A stretch of DNA of 64,000 bases from Candidatus Melainabacteria bacterium (GCA_016699165.1 CP064963.1:2170001-2234000), one strand, 5' to 3'; shown: positions 17,279 to 26,878, numbered from the stretch's first letter. Program-made: numbers and translations. The notes: generated from the sequence alone by a model not told the origin.

Positions 17279-18640
17279 ATGGTTTTCTGGGCGAAAAAGA
17301 GCCTTCGAGACAGAATCAAGCATCATTTTGGAGTGGATCCGACCGATCTGCCCATTTTGACTCAGGAGTTTGCCTCTTACAATCACGTAAACGTTCAACT
17401 TGCGCTTGATGCCTTTTTTGCCGAGAAGAAGGGCACTCAAGAAATGGTCGGCTGGCAAGGTGGCATCAGCGTTTTTTCATTCAAAAACTCCACCCTATCT
17501 GAGCTTGTTGCGGCAAAATCTATTGCCACCTATTTCGGTTTCGGCGGGGCGAAAACAGCTCCAGTTAGATACACCACTTTTACTCTAGATGGCGGCAAAG
17601 TAGTTTCATGCGTGGAAAAAGCACTTTATTTTCACAAGTCCCAGACTGAAAAACTGGTTATAGTGTTGCGAGCCGATGATTCAAGTTTTGGCATGGGCGA
17701 AAATAAAGTGACACTAGAAGTGATGGCTGCAGACAAAGAAAAAGCGGAAGCCTTCATGGAAGACATTCGCTCAAAACTGACAAATCATAATGTCTATCGT
17801 GGAAAAATACTTTCGCTCGATGGCAAAGAGAATGGAATCAATATAAATTTCCAAGCTCTGCCTGATGTTCCGCGCGAAAAGATTATCCTTCCCAATGGGC
17901 TTTTAGAGCGCATCGAACGCCAGACTATTGAAGTTAGCAAATACAGTAAGGCCATGCTTGAAGCAGGACGAAAACTCAAGCGCGGAGTGCTCCTTCATGG
18001 ACCACCCGGTACGGGAAAAACAATGACTGCAATGTATCTTGCCAAAGCAATGCAAGAGCGGACTGTAATTATGCTTACCGGTCGAGGACTAGGATTGCTT
18101 GAGCGTGCAAGCGAGATTGCTCGCTGGTTGCAGCCGTCAATGATTATTATAGAAGACATAGATTTAATTGCCGAAGATCGCACTAACCAATCCTGCAACA
18201 CACCACTTTTGTTTGAGTTATTGAATCAAATGGATGGCTTGAGCGACGATTGCGACGTATTATTTCTACTCACTACAAATAGACCAGATATCCTTGAGCC
18301 AGCACTGGCTTCGCGTCCTGGACGTATAGACCAGGCTTATGAAATTGGGCTGCCTGACACTGAATGTCGCAAGCGTTTGTTCGATTTATATAGCCAAGGA
18401 CTAGTCGTCAAAATGGACGACATGGAAAAATATATTCGCCAAACCAAAGGTGCAAGTGGCGCTTTTATAAACGAACTTTTGCGCAAATCGGCGCTGTTTG
18501 CCGCTCCAGAAGGAAGTCCAATCGCCATTGAAGAGCGACACATGGACGAGGCAATGCACGAACTGATTTTTGTCGGTGGACTTATGACTAAGAAATTACT
18601 GGGCTTTTCACTTTCAGATCCAGTGGAAAGCAGTAGATGA
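17279..18640 (+). CDS. AAA ATPase
   Basis: 453 residues when started at ATG 17279, which has GGGG five bases upstream; the open frame extends upstream but only as the shadow of the gene at 16726. The N-terminal 190 residues are not recognised. The AAA module has Walker A GPPGTGKT (241-248), Walker B MIIIEDID (288-295), a sensor-1 TTNRPD and the arginine-finger region LASRPGR, in the FtsH/BCS1/CDC48 style. It should be a ring-forming remodelling ATPase. The stop overlaps the next ATG by four bases (ATGA), so it is coupled to the membrane kinase gene, making kinase-linked regulation or membrane-protein remodelling likely. Confidence 0.88.
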   Translation: MVFWAKKSLRDRIKHHFGVDPTDLPILTQEFASYNHVNVQLALDAFFAEKKGTQEMVGWQGGISVFSFKNSTLSELVAAKSIATYFGFGGAKTAPVRYTTFTLDGGKVVSCVEKALYFHKSQTEKLVIVLRADDSSFGMGENKVTLEVMAADKEKAEAFMEDIRSKLTNHNVYRGKILSLDGKENGININFQALPDVPREKIILPNGLLERIERQTIEVSKYSKAMLEAGRKLKRGVLLHGPPGTGKTMTAMYLAKAMQERTVIMLTGRGLGLLERASEIARWLQPSMIIIEDIDLIAEDRTNQSCNTPLLFELLNQMDGLSDDCDVLFLLTTNRPDILEPALASRPGRIDQAYEIGLPDTECRKRLFDLYSQGLVVKMDDMEKYIRQTKGASGAFINELLRKSALFAAPEGSPIAIEERHMDEAMHELIFVGGLMTKKLLGFSLSDPVESSR

Positions 18641-20745
18641 AAAAACGCATAAAGCCAGAATTCGAGCTGCGCCCCACTCGATATTTACCTGAGATAAGAT
18701 TACTGCTTCTTTCTTCACCAGCTTGGTTGATACCAAATATAATACCGATATTGGGCGCCTTGTTCATGCTTACTGTAGGGCTACCCCTGTTGCCCCTTAT
18801 CTTTTCTAAAGTGGCCTGGCATGGATTGATCGCTTTCGTTCCACTCTTTGTGCTTACTCTTTTGCTGACAGATACTTATAGAATAACCAATCGACAAATT
18901 TTACGCGGGCGTATGAAGAAGCCCATAAACATTGATTTAATAGATGAAATCGGTGCTATTGAAGCAAATAAATTTAACGATTTCAAAGAAGAAATATTCA
19001 TCTCTACATCTGATCGAAAATGCAGTTATCTTTCTGTTCAGGATTTCAAAGAAGACGAGCTGCGCATGTTTCTTGCCAAGCTCAAAAACATGAAACCGGA
19101 TTGCAAAATCACCTATTCGGATGTAATTCCGCTTGAAGCGCGTGGTTTGCTCAAGTTTTTGCTTGAAGCGCAAGACGAAGATATAGTCAATGTCGAATTG
19201 AAACATACACAGTTTGAAGACGGCGTGATAAATCTCATTAAGTCGAACGAGCGCTTCTTCTGGATAGTTTATATCATCGCATGGGTTGTAATTTTATTTG
19301 TGGCCTGGCTCAATACCACTTTGTTTCAGGGCATCGTTCCCATGATTCAAAATCAAGTGGCCCCAGCTATTTCGAGTTCGGTCAATCCATATATGCTGAT
19401 GCTCCAAACGGCTTTAAGCATTTTGAAAGACATGGCAGTGCCAATTATGACCATACTCTGGACGGCACTTGTGATGATATTTGGTGTGCTCATTCCAGGC
19501 ATTCGTATTTTCTCGCATACTTATGTTTTTATTGGCACAAAATCTGTTGGCGTTGGAATGAATTTTATTCCTTGGCAAGAAATTACCGAAGTTCAATTGA
19601 AGAAAGCCGAAGACACCGACGATCCGCTTGAAGGCGACATAATTCTGGTTCGCGATTTAACTGATACTTCTCCGGTTGACGAGCAAGTCAGAATCGAACT
19701 CAGTCGCATTCCAGATTTGCCAACACGACAAAAGGCAATGCGCTTGATTGAGCGCTATGCCACAAACGCCAAATTCAACAAAGAATTCTTGCGCACCACA
19801 ACCAGTATCACAGATATCCAATTTACCGAATTGTGGCTTAAAGAAAGTCAGCAACAATCAGAAGCGCCGAAAGGAGAACAAATGTCAATTTGTGACGGGG
19901 CTGAAAGTGTAGGCAACGGCAAATACAAAGTCAACCGCGTGCTTGGCTATGGCGGACAGGGCACCACTTATCTTGTGAGCGAAGAAGGGCAAGAAGAACC
20001 CAAAGTAGTGAAAGAACTAATCCTGCCGCAATACGCCGACGTTCGCATAGTGCAGGAAGCGACCAAGCGATTTGAGCGCGCAACTGAAATATTAGGGTCT
20101 TTGGACCATCCTAAAATAGTCAAGCTGCACGAGTCTTTTATCGAAAATGGGCGTGCTTACATAGTGCTTGAATTTATATCGGGCAAGACCTTGCGCGACA
20201 TAGTCAATCCAGACAGGACTCTTAGTGTTGATCGTATTTGCGAATTAGGCTTGCAAATGTGCGACATACTCGATTATTTGCACACTCGCGAGCCGGCAGT
20301 GTTGCACTGCGACTTTGCACCAGATAATTTGATTTTGAGCTTCGATAGCAAAATAAAATTAGTCGATTTCGACGTTGCTCGCGTGGCTAACTCAACTGCT
20401 TTTACAAGCATTGCAGGCAGACCTTCGTATACGCCGCCCGAGCAATTTAGAGGCGAGCCGGATACCAGAAGCGACCTTTATGCAATGGGTGCCATTTTAA
20501 AATTTTTACTTACAGGACAAGATCCAGCGCCACTTTCGGGCGGAGAAATAATAATTACTGGCACCGATCCCGAATCTAGACTGAAAGAACTTATTAATAG
20601 ATTACTTGCTTTTGAAGCAGATCAAAGACCAGCAAACGCTCTTACAGTCAAAGAGCAACTGCAGCTCATTTTGTCAGATTCAGTTAAAGAGCCCGAAGCA
20701 CAAGAGCAAGAAGTTATCGACATTCGCATGCGCGATTTGGCGTAA
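18637..20745 (+). CDS. Membrane-bound Ser/Thr protein kinase with altered HRD and DFG
   Basis: 702 residues. The N-terminal 330 residues hold four likely membrane helices (about 27-48, 58-78, 207-225, 270-290) with PH-like or bPH-like soluble segments between them. A link containing FTELWLKES leads into a protein kinase domain (about 420-690): Gly loop LGYGGQGTTYLV, beta-3 Lys at 459, catalytic loop HCDFAPDNL (H557-C558-D559) and metal loop DFD (577-579), then GRPSYTPPEQF. The catalytic Asp and Asn are present but HRD is HCD and DFG is DFD, so activity may be reduced or altered. It is the middle gene of an operon between an AAA ATPase and a second kinase of the same architecture. Confidence 0.87.
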   Translation: MKKRIKPEFELRPTRYLPEIRLLLLSSPAWLIPNIIPILGALFMLTVGLPLLPLIFSKVAWHGLIAFVPLFVLTLLLTDTYRITNRQILRGRMKKPINIDLIDEIGAIEANKFNDFKEEIFISTSDRKCSYLSVQDFKEDELRMFLAKLKNMKPDCKITYSDVIPLEARGLLKFLLEAQDEDIVNVELKHTQFEDGVINLIKSNERFFWIVYIIAWVVILFVAWLNTTLFQGIVPMIQNQVAPAISSSVNPYMLMLQTALSILKDMAVPIMTILWTALVMIFGVLIPGIRIFSHTYVFIGTKSVGVGMNFIPWQEITEVQLKKAEDTDDPLEGDIILVRDLTDTSPVDEQVRIELSRIPDLPTRQKAMRLIERYATNAKFNKEFLRTTTSITDIQFTELWLKESQQQSEAPKGEQMSICDGAESVGNGKYKVNRVLGYGGQGTTYLVSEEGQEEPKVVKELILPQYADVRIVQEATKRFERATEILGSLDHPKIVKLHESFIENGRAYIVLEFISGKTLRDIVNPDRTLSVDRICELGLQMCDILDYLHTREPAVLHCDFAPDNLILSFDSKIKLVDFDVARVANSTAFTSIAGRPSYTPPEQFRGEPDTRSDLYAMGAILKFLLTGQDPAPLSGGEIIITGTDPESRLKELINRLLAFEADQRPANALTVKEQLQLILSDSVKEPEAQEQEVIDIRMRDLA

Positions 20746-20759
20746 CACAAAGGAGAGCT

Positions 20760-22181
20760 ATGGCGGACAAGCTGTCCACTCGCAACACAGTAATAAAATA
20801 CGAAAGCGAAATGTCGCATAAAAGCAAGCGCAGAGCAGTTCTAGGCATTGCAGTCACTCTTGCGGTTGCACCGCTTCCCATTATTTTTCCACTACTTACA
20901 AAAGGCGGCGTCTCGCCAATTATCAGTTTCATTATTTTACTTGCGGCTTTTACATTTCTAATTGGATTTTATATTTCTTTTCAGCGCTATTTAAGAAATC
21001 GAGAAACCAAGCTGATTTTGACCGATTCGGGTTTAATGCTTCCCGATAAATCTAACAGTAATAATCAAACAATTTTTTGGAGCCAGGTCGAAAATATAAA
21101 AGTAGAAGGCAATATCATTCAATTTGTTTTTAAAGACAAAAAGCCCTTCGAACTCAATCTCGATTTATTATCATACGAAAACAAAGACAAGCTTGTGTCG
21201 GGCATTTCGCTCTGGGCAAATAAGTGGACAAAAGACCAGACTTTTTTGCAACTTGCAGACAAAATAACCGGCGCACGCCACGAGATGAAAGACTCAGAAA
21301 CAAGTTTTACATCGCTCTGGCTGGAAGAAGCGCATCGCAGATTATCTACTACTCCTTTTACTCCACTCAGCCCCGGTACTCAATTACAAGATGGCAGAGT
21401 AACTGTGGTGCAGCCGCTCACCGCAGGCGGCTGGTCAGCCATTTATTTGTGTCAGTGGCAAGGTAAGACACCAGCAATTTTAAAAGAAGCGGTGGTGCCA
21501 CCATCTTCAAAAGAAAATGTGCGCGAAAAAGCTTACGAGCTATTTCAACGAGAAGCTGTGATTTTAGCGGGTCTAAATCACCCTCAAATTACTAAAGTGA
21601 TAGATTATTTTGTAGAAAATAATCGGCAATACATGGTTCTTGCAAGAGTGAATGGTGTCAACTTGCGCAATTATATAAATGACAAAGGAGCTGTTTCAGA
21701 AAAACAAACACTGGTCTGGGTCAAACAATTAGCCGAAGTGGTGGACTATTTGCACGCTCAAGATCCGCCTGTAATTCACCGCGACCTCACTCCAGAAAAT
21801 CTAGTGCTGGATATTCGAGGCAGTCTTGTACTAATCGATTTTGGCTCCGCCAATGAATTTCTAGGAACAGTCACTGGAACTTTGGTGGGCAAGCCATCTT
21901 ATATTTCGCCTGAACAGTTTTCAGGACGTGCCAATAAACAAAGCGACTTGTACTCAGTTGGTGCGGTGATGTCGTTTCTTTTAACAGGTAAAGATCCTAC
22001 ACCACTTGCGGTGGCAAGAACAAGTGAAACATTGCCCAGCGTTAATGCTCAATTGAATGATTTAATTGCCGAATTAATGCATCTGGACAGCAAAATGCGC
22101 TTACAATCAGCCAGCGAGCTTATTTCTCGACTATCTTGTCTAGAATCTCCAGCACCCGACCATCATCTGGATCGAGTTTGA
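20760..22181 (+). CDS. Membrane-bound Ser/Thr protein kinase with intact active site
   Basis: 473 residues. Two membrane helices (about 27-45 and 52-75), a bPH-like segment (80-140), the linker FTSLWLEEAHRR (equivalent to the linker of the preceding kinase) and a kinase domain at about 205-460. Key residues are all present: beta-3 Lys 242, HRD at 340-342 with DLTPENL, DFG at 360-362 and GKPSYISPEQF. AGGAG four bases upstream supports the start. It appears to be a shortened paralogue of the preceding kinase. The 3' end overlaps the antisense TPR gene by 62 bases. Confidence 0.88.
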   Translation: MADKLSTRNTVIKYESEMSHKSKRRAVLGIAVTLAVAPLPIIFPLLTKGGVSPIISFIILLAAFTFLIGFYISFQRYLRNRETKLILTDSGLMLPDKSNSNNQTIFWSQVENIKVEGNIIQFVFKDKKPFELNLDLLSYENKDKLVSGISLWANKWTKDQTFLQLADKITGARHEMKDSETSFTSLWLEEAHRRLSTTPFTPLSPGTQLQDGRVTVVQPLTAGGWSAIYLCQWQGKTPAILKEAVVPPSSKENVREKAYELFQREAVILAGLNHPQITKVIDYFVENNRQYMVLARVNGVNLRNYINDKGAVSEKQTLVWVKQLAEVVDYLHAQDPPVIHRDLTPENLVLDIRGSLVLIDFGSANEFLGTVTGTLVGKPSYISPEQFSGRANKQSDLYSVGAVMSFLLTGKDPTPLAVARTSETLPSVNAQLNDLIAELMHLDSKMRLQSASELISRLSCLESPAPDHHLDRV

Positions 22182-22749
22182 GCGCCTCGCCAAGCACCGA
22201 TCCGGCTTCGGCTCGTTTGCCCTGGTCATACAGAATTCGACCCAGATTATAAAGTGCGTTTTCATAATCGGGTTTTAATTGCAAAGCGTAGTTGTATTCA
22301 TTTGCAGCCTTTTCATAATCTTTTTTAGCGGCAAGCGCATTTCCCAAGACGACGTGATAAATAGCTTGCTTTTCATCGATAGCACAAGCTCGTCTGCCTT
22401 CTTTAATTGCTTCATCAGGTCTGCCTGTGTCGAGCAAGACCACAGACAAATTGGAGTGAGCATAGGGGATTTTGTCATCAAGCTCAAGAGCTTTGCGCAG
22501 CTCGTTTTCTGCTTCTTTCATTTTTCCGTTCTGACGCAATGCCCATCCAAGATCATTGTGAGCGTCAGCACTGTCAGGCTTGTCTTTCACTAATTTGCGT
22601 GCTTTTTCGAGATTGGGCGCACCTTGTGCACCTTTTTTCCAGTTGCCTGCCCGCCCATCGCTTTCTTTGGCATTCAGTGCAGTGACATTCAAACTAAAAG
22701 AAATGGCGGTCACAGCCATAACAGCCAGAGCAATAGTTCGCATTTTCAA
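22120..22749 (-). CDS. Exported TPR protein
   Basis: 209 residues. A signal peptide (about 1-24, ALAVMAVTAISFSLNVTALN) is followed by four good TPR units between about 55 and 200 (for example AHNDLGWALRQNGKMKEAEN and YNLGRILYDQGKRAEAGSVL). It is the last gene of a three-gene minus-strand cluster with two small membrane proteins, 13 bases downstream of the nearer one. The 3' end overlaps the kinase gene on the other strand. Confidence 0.8.
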   Translation of the reverse strand: MKMRTIALAVMAVTAISFSLNVTALNAKESDGRAGNWKKGAQGAPNLEKARKLVKDKPDSADAHNDLGWALRQNGKMKEAENELRKALELDDKIPYAHSNLSVVLLDTGRPDEAIKEGRRACAIDEKQAIYHVVLGNALAAKKDYEKAANEYNYALQLKPDYENALYNLGRILYDQGKRAEAGSVLGEALKLDPDDGRVLEILDKIVEK

Positions 22750-22762
22750 TCTCCTGTGTTTC

Positions 22763-22945
22763 TTAACCTGGAGGTCCGATTATAGACCACAAACACAAAA
22801 GAAACCCCAGTGTGACTATTCCCATAGAAAAAATTAGTGTTTCAAAAACGTTTTTGGCATCTTCAAAAGACTGCTTAGCGAGTATGCCACCACCACCGAT
22901 GCACACAAGCCCAATGACGAACATCAGTATGCTTTCAAGCCACAT
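22763..22945 (-). CDS. Small two-helix membrane protein
   Basis: 60 residues. Two hydrophobic segments, about 4-22 (ILMFVIGLVCIGGGGILA) and 38-56, are joined by a short charged loop QSFEDAKN. Its ATG abuts the stop of the preceding gene without a gap, so it is coupled to it. No family recognised. Confidence 0.6.
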   Translation of the reverse strand: MWLESILMFVIGLVCIGGGGILAKQSFEDAKNVFETLIFSMGIVTLGFLLCLWSIIGPPG

Positions 22946-23290
22946 TTAATTGGATTCAGCCTTGAGCTTGTCGTTATCCTGCGGCGGGAGACTGACGAAT
23001 AAAAGCATAGCGATTATTGAAAACAAGATTGAAACGCCAAGCAAAAATTTGTGTATGAGATTTTTTTCGTGCTCAACTTGACGCTCAAAGACCATGTCGC
23101 GAATTGAAATAACAGACGATTTATTTTTGTCTGGCTCGACTTTATAAGGCTCGCGAGACTTGTCTTTAAGCTTCTCAAGAATAGTAGCGCCAGGATCCGG
23201 AGCTTCTTCTTGGGCAAGCGTACAAAGCGGCATAAGCGCAAAAGCTAAAGCAAGCGCATGAGCGGTTATCACTCTTTTGTCAAATTGCAC
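22946..23290 (-). CDS. Small exported protein with C-terminal membrane anchor
   Basis: 114 residues. A signal peptide (about 1-26, ending TLAQEE) and a second hydrophobic segment at about 81-101 flank a Lys/Asp-rich periplasmic or external stretch. It is the first gene of the cluster with the 60-residue membrane protein and the TPR protein; the three are tightly packed and probably function together at the envelope. No family recognised. Confidence 0.6.
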   Translation of the reverse strand: MQFDKRVITAHALALAFALMPLCTLAQEEAPDPGATILEKLKDKSREPYKVEPDKNKSSVISIRDMVFERQVEHEKNLIHKFLLGVSILFSIIAMLLFVSLPPQDNDKLKAESN

Positions 23291-23352
23291 GTGCCTGCTC
23301 CCTGGTAACTATAACTATCTTAAGTCAAAGGCTTGCCCGCTTGCAAGAAAAG

Positions 23353-24432
23353 CTAATTATCAAAAAATATTGGCAACCGCTTGCGACCCCAATTGCCTTT
23401 TTTGTCTTCGAACACGCCATTGATTTTAGTGCCACATTTGTTGCAACATCCTTGCTTGATGTTGAATTTTCCAAGGTCGAACCAATCACGCTCTATAAGC
23501 AAATTGGAACACTTTGGACAATATGTACTTTGACGTTTTTTGTCATTCACGTTGCCTGTGTACGCATATTTAATTCCTGCGGCAATAGCGATTTCGCGCG
23601 CTTCAATCAAAATTGATGGTGGCGTTGGCGGACGGTCAGTCAGCTTAAAATCAGGATGAAAGGCAGTGAAGTGTACAGGCACTTCTTCACCTAAATTAGT
23701 GACAATCCAGTCGCACATAGATTTCAACTCATCGTGTGAATCGTTTTCTTGAGGAATGATCAAATTGGTGATTTCAAACCAGACGTCGCTTTCATGTTTG
23801 AGCCATTTGAGTGTATCGAGCACTGGTTCTAGCTCAGAAAGGGTGATCTGTTTGTAGAAGCGCTCAGTAAAAGCTTTCAAATCGACATTCGCCGCATCTA
23901 TTGCAGAATAAAATTCAGGTCTTGCCTCAGGCGTTATATATCCGGCTGTGACCGCCACCGTTTTAATGCCAACCTCTCGACAGGCCAAAGCCGTGTCCAT
24001 GGCATACTCAAACCAAATAACAGGGTCATTATAAGTAAAGGCAACACTACGACAACCATGACGCAGTGCCGCTTGAGCAATGTCTTGGGGATAAGCGCGC
24101 TCGCTCAAGCGTTCTATCTCGCGCGATTTGCTTATGTCCCAATTTTGACAAAAACGACACCCCAGATTACAGCCGGCCGTTCCAAAAGATAAAACACTGG
24201 TGCCAGGCAAAAAATGATTAAGTGGCTTTTTTTCGATTGGGTCGATACAAAAACCAGTGCTTCGCCCATAACTGGTCAGATACATTTGACCATCCAAATT
24301 CTGGCGGATAAAACAAAAACCGCGGTCGCCCTCTTTGAGCACACAAGCACGTGGGCAGAGGTCGCAATGAATTTGTCCCTCAAGTTCTGTCTTGCGCCAA
24401 TATTTGCCCGGGCGAATAAATTCTGCATCCAT
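23353..24432 (-). CDS. amrS: AmmeMemoRadiSam system radical SAM enzyme
   Basis: 359 residues, the usual length. The radical SAM cluster motif C-x3-C-x2-C is CNLGCRFC (Cys 88, 92, 95), with an upstream Cys pair CDLCPRAC (23-30) and FTYNDPVIWFEYA as family signature. The C-terminal part carries a CPKC/CNKCG zinc-ribbon-like segment (about 307-340). AmrS is normally found with AMMECR1 and Memo proteins, whose substrate is debated; no partner gene is in this window. It should use SAM and a 4Fe-4S cluster in the cytoplasm. Confidence 0.92.
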   Translation of the reverse strand: MDAEFIRPGKYWRKTELEGQIHCDLCPRACVLKEGDRGFCFIRQNLDGQMYLTSYGRSTGFCIDPIEKKPLNHFLPGTSVLSFGTAGCNLGCRFCQNWDISKSREIERLSERAYPQDIAQAALRHGCRSVAFTYNDPVIWFEYAMDTALACREVGIKTVAVTAGYITPEARPEFYSAIDAANVDLKAFTERFYKQITLSELEPVLDTLKWLKHESDVWFEITNLIIPQENDSHDELKSMCDWIVTNLGEEVPVHFTAFHPDFKLTDRPPTPPSILIEAREIAIAAGIKYAYTGNVNDKKRQSTYCPKCSNLLIERDWFDLGKFNIKQGCCNKCGTKINGVFEDKKGNWGRKRLPIFFDN

Positions 24433-24530
24433 AACTTAAGTATATCCGCCAAAAAGAATCGATTTTAAAAAAACTGGGCAGTAAGTTATTAGGCTAATCT
24501 CCAAAAAAATTCGGGAATTTTCAATTACAT

Positions 24531-26216
24531 ATGTTTGGCTCAAAAGGTCCTAAACCATCTCCTCCAAGAACCGGGGGTAAAACACCCGGAATTACGCGCC
24601 TGCCGCAAGTTTGGGGTATTCCCGAGCTTGATGTAGTTAACGGCATGTTGCAACTGGCCAAGAAAGACTCAGGCAAAACCATTGAGCAAACCTGGTCGGT
24701 CGAAGGCGTCGACAAACTTTTCATTTTGACTGTAACTTCTGATGAAACAGGCGACCCCGAGTGGGTCATGTCTCAGAGCGAAATTACCACAAACAAACTG
24801 ATGTGGGCGCACAGAACCATCGATACTGGCTTAATCCACAGCATTATCATGGCGGAATCCACCGGTGTGATTGCAGGTGCACAAGAAGGCGGAAACGACA
24901 GCTTGTCCAGCATTAACCTGGGTGGTTTTACCGGCGAACATCCAATACCTGAACAAGAGCAGAAACCCAAAGAAATACGCTCGACCCTGGGCTCGGCTCC
25001 GCCACCTCCTCCCATGCCTCAAGGCGCACTTCAGCCTCCTGGCGCACAGCCACAGACTCAGAGTGCCCAACCGCCGTCAGGCAAACTGGAGGGCAGCATT
25101 GCCGATAATCCCTTGCACAAAGTGCTTGAAAAAATCATGCATGAAAAACTATCCGGTCGCTTAGCGGTGCGAGGCTCCGAGGCAAGCGGCGACGTTTATA
25201 CTCAAAACGGTGAGCCCATCCATGCCACCAATGGTAGTGGAAGCGGCGACAAGGTTTTGGTTGATTTGTTAACTGTGCGCAGCGGCAAGTTCCGATTTGT
25301 CAAAGACGAAAAAAGCCCAAGCCCAACGAACACAACGACAAGACGCATCGAAAGCTTAATTGTGGAAGTGTCATCGATAAATGACCAAATTCATTATCTA
25401 GAGGCTCGCGGTCTTACCGATACAGCATTTTTATTGTCGCCAAATTCTCGTGCATCTGATGCTGATTTTCATGCCCATCCGGATCTCTCAAGCGGCGTGC
25501 CTATTGACCCCAATTTACAATTGGCAGTTTTCCGCGCCATTGGTCCAGGCAAAAAATTGGGCGAATTGCTCAAAGCTAAACCTTTTCGCAGGGCTGAATG
25601 GATCCCGATTATTTTCAACCTCGTTTCTGCCAATCTATTGCAAATAACGGCCGAACCCCTGAGGTCAGAGAAATCTGAAAAATTGGAGGCGGTCACCCCA
25701 GTCGACACCGGACTTGATTTCAGCACCATGAAAGGTTGCATGCAGCCAGTTCAAGATCAGAATTTGGCCGCTGGTGTTTATGATGGTCAAGTTTTTATAT
25801 ATTTCATTGCTCTTGAGTTTTATCGTTTCAATCAATTTCATTCGCCTTTCTCTGTGGCTTGCTTTTGTCTGAAAGCCGTGACAGAACCACAGCAGTTAAG
25901 TCTTGACGAATTGAGACGGGCATTGTCAATAGTTCAGTCCAAACTACGACCAGTTGACATGATCGGTCAAGTAAATAATAAAACTTTCGGATTACTCTTG
26001 CCCAATGCCGATACCAATGAAGCAAATGCCTTGCTAAAAGAAATACAGGCGGCGCTTGGCAATAGCATGTATGAACATTTTGGTTTAATCTCAACCCCTG
26101 AGACACCAGGCTCCATGACTATGCAAGAATTGCTCAATGGCGCCATGCAATGCCACAAAAGAGCTGAAATGTCATACAGCAATTTGGTTTGCCATGAAAC
26201 TGCCAATAAAACATAG
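24531..26216 (+). CDS. DUF4388-like (PatA N-terminal) protein with GGDEF-like C-terminus
   Basis: 561 residues. A Pro/Gly-rich start, an unrecognised domain (about 20-130), a Pro/Gln linker, then a DUF4388-like segment (about 185-260: LEGSIADNPLHKVLEKIMHE, then LSGRLAVRGSEASGDVY) as seen in PatA-type and MglA-linked proteins. The C-terminal 150 residues (FGLLLPNADTNEANALLKEI) resemble a GGDEF fold without the active-site motif. The MglA-type GTPase gene starts 67 bases downstream on the same strand, so it is a candidate regulator or effector of that GTPase. No good ribosome-binding site precedes the ATG. Confidence 0.65.
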   Translation: MFGSKGPKPSPPRTGGKTPGITRLPQVWGIPELDVVNGMLQLAKKDSGKTIEQTWSVEGVDKLFILTVTSDETGDPEWVMSQSEITTNKLMWAHRTIDTGLIHSIIMAESTGVIAGAQEGGNDSLSSINLGGFTGEHPIPEQEQKPKEIRSTLGSAPPPPPMPQGALQPPGAQPQTQSAQPPSGKLEGSIADNPLHKVLEKIMHEKLSGRLAVRGSEASGDVYTQNGEPIHATNGSGSGDKVLVDLLTVRSGKFRFVKDEKSPSPTNTTTRRIESLIVEVSSINDQIHYLEARGLTDTAFLLSPNSRASDADFHAHPDLSSGVPIDPNLQLAVFRAIGPGKKLGELLKAKPFRRAEWIPIIFNLVSANLLQITAEPLRSEKSEKLEAVTPVDTGLDFSTMKGCMQPVQDQNLAAGVYDGQVFIYFIALEFYRFNQFHSPFSVACFCLKAVTEPQQLSLDELRRALSIVQSKLRPVDMIGQVNNKTFGLLLPNADTNEANALLKEIQAALGNSMYEHFGLISTPETPGSMTMQELLNGAMQCHKRAEMSYSNLVCHETANKT

Positions 26217-26283
26217 CTCTATGCTTGTAATTGAGTCTTGAGCCGATAAAATATAGATTGCTATTTAAGCCGCTAGGAAACTG

Positions 26284-26874
26284 ATGCCCCTAATTAACTA
26301 CGCAAAACGAGAAGTCACATATAAGTTGGTCTACTATGGCACCGGTCTTGGTGGCAAAACGACTAATCTTAAATACATCCATTCCCAGACCAATCCTAGT
26401 TGTCGTGGGGAAATGATCTCGCTTGCAACAGAAACAGAACGTACTTTGTTTTTCGACTTTATGCCGCTTGATCTCACTCTTACCAACGGCTACAAAGCCC
26501 GCGTGGTGCTTTACACCGTACATGGTCAGGAAGAATATGATCTGAGCCGCAAACAAATTTTGCGTGGTGTAGATGGACTGATTTTCGTAGCTGACTCAAG
26601 CCAAACTCGCTTGTCTGCTAATGTCGACTCGCTTAAAAACATGTTCGAAAACTTGAAATATAACCGCATTAAAATCGAAGACACTCCCTGGATTTTGCAA
26701 TATAACAAGCGCGACTTGGGTGATGCAGCCTCAATCGACAGACTGGAAAACGACCTCAATCATACCGGCGTGCCTTATTTCGAAGCAGTGGCATTAGAGG
26801 GTCTTGGCGTTTTTGCCACCCTAAAAGCAGCCATCAAATTGATGGTAAACAATACTCGCGCAGCAAGTCCTTAA
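26284..26874 (+). CDS. mglA: MglA-type small GTPase
   Basis: 196 residues, the MglA length. P-loop G19-x4-GK25-T26, FFDFMPLDL (56-64), YTVHGQEEY (77-85) and NKRD (141-144) reproduce MglA almost segment by segment. The switch II Gln is at residue 82, as in MglA, but the usual PGQ reads HGQ. MglA-type GTPases set front-rear polarity for motility and pili, cycling with an MglB GAP; none is seen here and the upstream DUF4388-like gene may take a partner role. AGGA about seven bases upstream supports the start; a small terminator follows. Confidence 0.92.
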   Translation: MPLINYAKREVTYKLVYYGTGLGGKTTNLKYIHSQTNPSCRGEMISLATETERTLFFDFMPLDLTLTNGYKARVVLYTVHGQEEYDLSRKQILRGVDGLIFVADSSQTRLSANVDSLKNMFENLKYNRIKIEDTPWILQYNKRDLGDAASIDRLENDLNHTGVPYFEAVALEGLGVFATLKAAIKLMVNNTRAASP

Positions 26875-26878
26875 ATGT

